Assembly (NCBI RefSeq): GCF_000005505.3
Contig: NC_016134.3
Coordinates: 27,913,584 to 27,977,583, forward strand
Origin: Brachypodium distachyon
Taxonomy: Eukaryota > Streptophyta > Magnoliopsida > Poales > Poaceae
Length of the DNA stretch: 64,000 bases
Direction of reading: 5' to 3'
The position numbers and the translations under genes are program-made. Numbering within the stretch: the stretch's first letter is position 1; each line of letters starts with the position of its first letter. A model generated the notes under the pieces. It made no database searches, had not been told where the DNA came from, and saw only the letters and a list, made by a program, of their open reading frames with translations. Positions 57,701-64,000 of this stretch are shown one piece after another.

Positions 57701-60064
57701 CTCCTGCTATTCTTGTCACTCCTCTTGGCGCCCTCAGTATAATCATCAGGTACAGTCATAATAATTCCATGGTAAACTCTTAAGCAGTTTTCTTTATCTT
57801 GATATTTAGTAAACTAAAATCACATAAACTCTTAAGCAGTTTTCTTTATCTTGATATTTATTAAACTAAAATCACAGTCCATTCTAAATGTCTGCAGTGC
57901 TGCACTTGCTCATTCCATTCTACAGGAGAAACTGCACACCTTTGGTATACTTGGTTGTATTCTGTGTGTAGTTGGATCAATCACAATTGCACTCCATGCT
58001 CCACAGGAGCGTGATATAGATTCCGTAAGGGAAGTTTGGGATCTTGCAACTGAACCAGGTAATTACTACTGAAACTTAGTGATCATCATTAGCTTTATTT
58101 CTTTTTCATCTGCCAGATTGATTCATTGTTGTTTTCCTTGTTCTCTCAGCATTTCTTACATATGCTGCTATAGTAGTTGTAGCAGCTTTGGTGCTTATAT
58201 ATTTCGTTGTACCTCAACATGGACAAACAAACATCATGGTGTACATTGGAGTCTGTTCTCTTCTAGGATCTCTCACTGTATGCCTCTCCAAAGAGATAAC
58301 TTTCGGCTCTAGCAATTCATTTTGACATTTCTCTACTACTATTTTAAGCAAGTCCCATCTTCCATCTGATAGTGAGAATCTAACAGGTTATGAGCGTAAA
58401 AGCTCTTGGAATCGCACTGAAGTTAACATTCTCAGGAGTGAACCAATTATTCTATCCTCAGACCTGGGCTTTTGCTCTAATTGTAGCCACTTGTGTAAGC
58501 ACACAGCTTAACTATCTAAACAAGGTAAATGTTTTGATTTTTGTGTTATTACTTTTGGTGCCTTAGAGTTGTGCATTGGTAAATCAATCTGGATAGGAAA
58601 CATGGAGGGAACAAAAGTGTTTCCTGTTTTCTGTTACATGCAGACTGAACAGTCCATGATAAGCATGTCGGTCACCACATCACCCAAGAGACTATGGATT
58701 ACTGTTTCCAGTCTTTCTCAATAACGATTTCGCATGCAACTTTTGTGCCAAAGGGTGCCACAGTAATATCAGCACTTCATCACCTCACATTTTCCTGTCA
58801 TATGGAAGTCTCATTGGCTCATAAAGTAGAATAATCGAAACTAGATGTATCATTTGATCCTCATAAAGAAATTGACATATTACCTTTCGGATGTGATTTC
58901 CCTAAATATGTACTGAAGTTGTTAGCACAAGAGACAACTTGTGTAATGCATATAATATTATGGGTCCTTGCAATCTTCGTTAGTGTTTACGAGGTGAAGG
59001 GAGCATACACAGCTTTTCAGCATTATATGTTTCTCAAGTGCCATTTGTGGTTCTTTCTATTAAGCTAGGCCTTCCATAAAGCCAATTGTGTGTTTTTGTT
59101 AACAACAACATATATTTTTCATCTGTAAATTGCAGGCACTGGACACGTTTAATACAGCAGTTGTGTCACCAATATATTACGTGATGTTTACTTCACTAAC
59201 AATAATAGCCAGTGTGATAATGTTCAAGGTAACATTTTGCATTGTTTTCATGATGAATAATGTACACCCATTGTCAACTGAACTTCCTTAGTGCAACAAT
59301 GTTATCAACATTGCTACTGGCTTGCTGTGATTCTATCTTTATGTCTTGTTCTGCTATTAATTTGTGTTCACTGTCTATCTGGAGGTTTACAAGAAAATAG
59401 CTCTGACGATATAACTGCAGTTTAGGATAATGGCCTTCCTGATTGCAAGGCACATGACCCTTCGTAATCTGGACCGTTATGACATTTAACTGTGCATACT
59501 ATATGAAAGTTGAATCCTGCAAGTTCTATTTGCTTACTCATTTACTGAGCAATGCTGCTGTAATTATTATAGATGCATCACAGTCTGTGCCTATCTTTGT
59601 CAATGTACCTTATTTGTTCTTTGTGCTGTTACTTTCGAGAAGAAAAATGCCTAAAACATGCAAGGTAAACCTTTTTGACATGCAGGATTGGGATCGGCAA
59701 AATCCAACACAAATTGCCACTGAGATGTGTGGTTTTGTGACCATCCTGTCTGGAACATTTCTCCTTCACAAGACAAAGGACATGAATGATAGTATGTCAT
59801 GAGTTTAGCCATTTTCTGCATCTTCATTAGAAACACAATCTCATTATGTCTAATGGGATTTTGTCCTAAATAGGTACCGGGCCAACTTTGTCCACAAGAC
59901 GCGCAAAGCGTGCTAGTCAGGGTGGGTTCGCTATCGAGGTTCTTCCATTAAAATATCAAGATTCTGTGGATGATGAGACCTTGCCATTGTCACTTCCCAA
60001 GGCTGAAAATCACTACCTGATGGAAGAGTTTCCTCCTAGATACAAAGACTTGAATATGGCCTGA
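54784..60064 (+). CDS. NIPA: NIPA-type magnesium transporter, nine exons
   Basis: Exons 54784-54940, 56830-56886, 57659-57749, 57898-58058, 58150-58277, 58387-58524, 59136-59228, 59686-59791 and 59874-60064 join in frame into 373 residues, the usual length of plant NIPA proteins. Family motifs are the first helix ([20 protein letters not shown]), [41 protein letters not shown], and later [14 protein letters not shown] and [14 protein letters not shown]. The chain has about nine hydrophobic segments and a hydrophilic C-terminal tail. The relatives carry Mg2+ across plasma or endosomal membranes; transport by this protein is inferred. The ATG at 54784 (GCGATGGCG) was preferred over one 15 codons upstream in the same frame, because the downstream start matches the family N-terminus. 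Intron 1 is ~1.9 kb. Confidence 0.92.
57773..57876 (+). repeat. 52-bp tandem duplication next to NIPA exon 4
   Basis: Two adjacent 52-bp units (57773-57824, 57825-57876) differ at one base (ttag / ttat). The second ends 21 bp before the first base of exon 4, so both units lie in the region expected to hold the branch point and pyrimidine tract. Confidence 0.9.
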
Positions 60065-61970
60065 TAAATAGTCCTTCTTGCAATGTTGCCGCACACAGTA
60101 TCAGACAGGGGATTGGTTGATGAGGAACTAAAGGAGTTCAAGGCTTTAACCCATCTATGCTGTTGGATAGAATGTGGTTATGGGAATTATAAGTTCATAT
60201 TATTCTTGCCCCTTTCTGGATGATGGTTACATCGCTTACAAAGAGCCATATTCAAGTCACTTAAGGAGTTCAAGGCTTTAACCCATCTATGATCTGAACC
60301 ATCAGGCCACTTAAGTGACTGGTATTCAGGAATAGCAGTTCTGGAAAACTGGATGAAGTGGACACACAATGGCATCATTGCTACACTTTTTTTTTTGAAG
60401 TTTTAGTCAGTCATGCAGTTACGCTGCAATATTTGAGCTCATCTGATTTTCTAGGAAGGCCGGTGTTTTATAGAAACATGAAAAGCTTCATTTTTTTTAC
60501 ATGTACCTACCTCATAAATTGCTGCCCAATTAGGTGGCCGGTAACTGTTGTCTGTGTAAGTATCAATTCATACTGTTTTGTAAACAGTTGATGAACTGAA
60601 TTCTCATGTCATTGTAAATATTTGTTGATGATTGTTGCTGTCTCAATATGCTAATTTTTGTTATCCTTGATTTAAAAATTGCAATTCGCTGGGAAATTGA
60701 ATTTGACTAAATCAACCAACAACCGTGCATGATGATTTACAAGTTTTTTTTTCAGTGCATGCGTTTGCCATACTTTGTATGTTTGCAGGACATTGCGCAT
60801 GATGATTCAATTGCAGAAAGAAATAGAAATGGTTGTGCAAGTAGTACATAGTCACGTAGAGTCGTCTCAAATATTCCGGTACTATTGTCATCTAGAAAAG
60901 GCAAAAGGTTAATAAACGCATTCCGCTTTGGACTTTTTACCTGGTGTTGTCCCTTCTCTTTGCAATTGCACATTCTTTACCTTTCCATGATTGTTACTCC
61001 CTACCAGGTTCTCACTACTGTACCTTTGCAGACTCTGCTTTGGCAAGCTTAAGCACCAACAATGCTTTCTGCAAAATTTAGCTCGATGACTCCTGTGATG
61101 GATTAATGGATCTAAGGGGAAAGCTGTGTTAAGAAAAGTTCCATGTAAATATGCTAACGATAGATTGTGCCAGTCATGTGTGGATGAGTGACTACCTACC
61201 AGTTACACAAGGTATAGAAACTAGGTAGTATAACTGGTAGAATGTATTTTTGAAGTTTAATTTTTTTTCACAAAAACTAGGCGTAACTCAGTAACTGGGA
61301 TATTTGGCAAGCTCTCCCTGGTATAATTGCACCCCCTCAAGTCACTGTCTGAAATGAGCAATGTCCTGGGAAGCTCACGTCAGGTTGTATTGTCTTGCCG
61401 AGGTCGGTACAACAGAGCATTTCCAACGGAAATACTAGCAAGAAAGCATACAATATTCACTAGAAATCACGCCGGCCATAAAGTTTTGCTAATTATAGGA
61501 ATATTGCCCCATAAAGGAAAGAACCATATATGGTGCTAAGTAATCTTGCAGTGACCAAAGAGTCCAAGACCATGATTGATCCCATCCTTAAAAAAGCTGC
61601 ATCCTGCTTATGTAATTTCTGTGCAAGCAGGAGACGAGGTGGGTGAGGCGCAGGCCGGATCACTCGCCGCTTGTTACAAAGCAGCGAGTCAATATATATG
61701 CATCTCCCAGGCAGGCACTGCACTGCCCTGAGAAGAATGAAGATAGAATCATAGAATTGCAGGAGCTGCTGAACCATGTAACTGCTGATATTACCAATGT
61801 ATGAAAACAGTTACTATGGTATTGCATTAGGTTTACAAAGGGGCCATGTTGTTTTATTTGTCCAGCATGCATAGTACGAGAAAAAGCAAGATTTAACACA
61901 TAACCCAAGTCATAACCAGCGAATTAACGCCACCCAAATCAAGCATTTCCCTGAAGAAGCAGCCGTCAAG
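60065..61970. other. Convergent interval between NIPA and Clot
   Basis: It contains the 3' flanks of both genes and no supported ORF. A 29-bp perfect direct repeat (AAGGAGTTCAAGG, then CTTTAACCCATCTATG) occurs at 60131-60159 and 60263-60291 in the presumed NIPA 3' UTR. Confidence 0.45.
61430..61660. repeat. Segment duplicated at the right edge of the window (copy 1)
   Basis: The phrases agaaagcatac-atatt, aaatcacgcc, tttgctaattata, ccatgattg-tcccatcc and gctgcatcctgctta recur in the same order at about 63720-63980. The copies differ by indels (the right copy has ~70 extra bases). The copies lie on either side of the Clot gene. Confidence 0.7.
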
Positions 61971-62493
61971 TCAATTGCCGGCGGCGGCAGAGAGGAAGGC
62001 GTCGACCTTGTCCGCGACCTGGGCCTCCTCGTCGCCGAGCCGCCCCGCGGAGGCGGCGCCCTTCTCCCAGCGCAGGAGCGTCGGCACGCCGCTGAGCGCG
62101 AACCGCGGGTCCGCCCGCCACGGGTGCGCCGGGTCCCTCCAGGTGGGCTTGTCGCCGACGAAGGCCCGCAGCAGCAGCACGTCCTTGCCCAGCGCCTCCA
62201 GCTTGGAGTAGATCAGCGGCTCCGCCACGTTGCAGTCTGCACCTCACATAGAAATCCGCCGGCGTCAGATGCAAAATCAAGGAGAGCGGGCGGTTTTGAT
62301 TTGATATTGGGATGCAGAAGAAGATGGTGGGTTGCTGTTATCTACCGGGGCACCAGGTGAGGGAGGAGGAGGGGGACTCGCGGTCGGCGAGGAAGAGCAG
62401 CAGCTTCAGCTTGCCGTCGGCGGCGGCGGCGGAGAGCTTCTCCAGGTGGCTCTCCAAGTCGGCGACGGTCGCGTCCACCTTCTCCACCGTCAT
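61971..62493 (-). CDS. Clot: Clot/TRP14-type thioredoxin-like protein, two exons
   Basis: On the minus strand, exon 1 (62493-62346) and exon 2 (62236-61971) are joined across a 109-bp GT..AG intron. They encode 137 residues, the normal size of plant Clot proteins. The TWCPDC motif (residues 46-51, spanning the splice junction at Asp50) gives the two redox cysteines of the TXNDC17/TRP14 family, C48 and C51. SGVPTLLRW (about 98-106) carries the cis-proline. GDKPTWRDPAHPWR is the family loop not found in ordinary thioredoxins. The product is a small cytosolic disulfide reductase, inferred from the family. The gene is very GC-rich, and the start ATG is the first in frame. It converges on NIPA. 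Confidence 0.92.
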
Positions 62494-63719
62494 CTCTCTC
62501 TTTCCGACGGAGGGCTCTTAGCGGCAGATTGGAGCTTGGAGACGAAGGGGAAGAAGTCGAGCGGAAGGAAGAAGGCGGCTGGCTGGCCGGCTTTATGGGG
62601 CGGCGTGCCGCGATGATTTCTCCGAATTCTCCTCGAAGGACTTCAACACAGGCGTGCGTGCCGTTTACGCGACCCAGAAGGCCGGACTCCGGTTCTTTTC
62701 TCATGTGGATTTTGGGCCTCGATCCGCTGGGCCTAGCAACAGGCCCCATTGTGGCTTAACGTCGGCGCATGCGCAGGAATGGATTTGGGCTGGCTGAGCT
62801 CAAGGCTACTACCAATTTGAGCACATGCGCAGGAATGAATAGAAGCTTGCCACGATGCTCTCAAAAAAAAAAAAAAAACAAGAAGCTTGCCACGAGCTCG
62901 GTTTGCAGGTTAGCTTCTCTATCTCAGCATCACCTTTTGGGTTTTATGTTGTTGATTGATTAGCCACTTTGCTGTGTTGCATTGATGCACGCATACTTTT
63001 AACTTCATCTGTAGTGAATAGATGTGCGGCAAGAACTCATATACAGTCTGCAGAAACACTTCCAACATCATTTAGCAAAATCTTGGGAGTTGTTCTGAAC
63101 ATACATGGACTGCCATACAGAGGATAAGGAACAGTCTGGACCATCCAGATGTTGAATGTAGAAATTGGTGTACAACTCCTGCGAAATTTAACTGTGTTCA
63201 TTCTTAATTTAGTAAAGCTGCAAACCTGTGGCACACAATCTAAAACAGCTCAAGGCTAATCCTACTCCTACTTGCCTCAGTATGCTCAGAGCTGCAGAAT
63301 TCCCTTGGAGATGCATCAAAAGCTCATGGGTTAAGTATGGATGGAGAGAGCACATTGACTCTAAAATTCCCGCAGATGATAGTGATTGGGACATTTCAGT
63401 GAAAAATGGGAGCATGATCGAACTAGACATTGCACGCTGCGCCATCATCTCCTCCAAAAGAGGCTTTTTAAAGGACTAGAAGCCTACGTGGCCACACATA
63501 TACACTTACTCCGGTCTTCATTCAGGAGCTCGCCATTATCTTGCCTGGCAATAAGCCTTCTTTTTAGGTGGGTTGAAGATCCAACTAACACTTTGGAGTA
63601 TTCCTTGTCCACATGTCTTTTGATCTGGCCAGACATGGTCTTTTGATCTGAGGCCAGACATGGTTGGCGTAGGTATGCATGTTCAATTTACCGAGTTAAT
63701 AGAAAACGAACAGGCACTT
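62494..63719. other. Clot upstream region and intergenic sequence
   Basis: The ~250 bases above the Clot start are GC-rich and likely hold the promoter and 5' UTR. An A-run lies at about 62862-62878. Open frames here (62529-62759 plus, 63228-63479 plus) have no recognisable content. Confidence 0.4.
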
Positions 63720-64000
63720 GACAGAAAGCATAGAATATTAACAAAGAAAGCATACGCTAACCACAAATCACGCCGCCCGACTCCGCATAAATTTTTGCTA
63801 ATTATAATAATACTCGGCGTCGACATGTGCAGATTTTGTTTGGATGTACCTTCTTGATGTGACTTTAATAAAGCTCTCTTTATCGAAAATTTACAGCGAA
63901 CACTCCGTAAAGCAAGTGACCAACAAGAGACCACCATGATTGGTCCCATCCTAGCTGCATCCTGCTTAATTTCTTTGCATGCAGCAGCTGAGGCTGATGA
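63720..64000. repeat. Segment duplicated from the Clot 3' flank (copy 2)
   Basis: It is colinear with 61430-61660 (shared words listed there) and runs to the window end at gaggctgatga. In copy 1 the equivalent point lies ~320 bp before the Clot stop codon. A paralogous 3' gene end may therefore start just beyond the window. Confidence 0.65.

Noticed and set aside
62342..62749. 135-codon minus-strand ORF over the Clot promoter and exon 1
   Set aside because: It is in another frame from the Clot exon, is Arg/Ser/Pro-rich from GC bias, and lacks a family match.
1..64000. tRNA, rRNA or microRNA genes
   Set aside because: No cloverleaf with conserved A/B boxes, no rRNA wording and no short near-perfect miRNA-type hairpin was recognised by eye. 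A tRNAscan and miRNA prediction would be needed to exclude them.

Overview
This is plant nuclear DNA, almost certainly from a grass (Poaceae). The evidence is intron-rich genes with GT..AG splice sites, GC-rich 5' exons of grass type, and a dense load of grass-type transposons: Tat-lineage Ty3 elements, an Angela-like copia LTR, Stowaway MITEs, Mutator-like elements, CACTA ends and grass LINE tails. The copia LTR and MITE types suggest a Pooideae species, but the sequence alone does not fix it. Nothing prokaryotic (operon, CRISPR array, phage) is present.

Layout. 1-9.8 kb holds no intact gene. It is a graveyard of F-box/LRR (FBD-type) gene fragments, many arranged as inverted duplicates, with three long imperfect palindromes in a row (3.68-4.74, 4.84-5.2 and 5.45-7.08 kb). 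9.8-25.8 kb is retrotransposon territory. A 2.3-kb internally deleted Tat element (9814-12108, target duplication ATTGT) abuts a fold-back MITE (12119-12542). Then comes a 12.6-kb Tat element in reverse orientation (13166-25757, target duplication CCCAG). It has decayed gag and pol on the minus strand and, head-on to pol, an antisense multi-exon ORF on the plus strand with its own TATA box. 25.8-40.8 kb is a mosaic: two homologous Ty3 integrase scraps, two Mutator-like elements with 9-bp target duplications, hAT-like and CACTA remnants, a copia LTR, LINE-type insertions, and a second cluster of F-box/LRR fragments next to a fragment of a B3 gene.

40.8-64 kb is the genic part. It contains a REM-type B3 transcription factor gene (40871-44679, plus strand, five exons), a small plant protein of unknown function (46779-47231, minus), a NIPA-type magnesium transporter (54784-60064, plus, nine exons, with a short upstream ORF) and a Clot/TRP14 thioredoxin-like protein (61971-62493, minus, two exons). 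NIPA and Clot are convergent. The sequence 3' of Clot recurs at the right edge of the window, which hints at a local duplication.

The genes are ordinary independent plant genes and show no sign of acting as one system. The structures most worth a second look are the stacked F-box fold-backs, the intron-bearing antisense gene of the Tat element, the microhomology-type deletion in the small Tat copy, the three-fold 65-residue repeat in the B3 protein, and the Clot-flank duplication. Exon boundaries were placed by eye from splice consensus and reading frame. Family names rest on motif recognition, not on searches.
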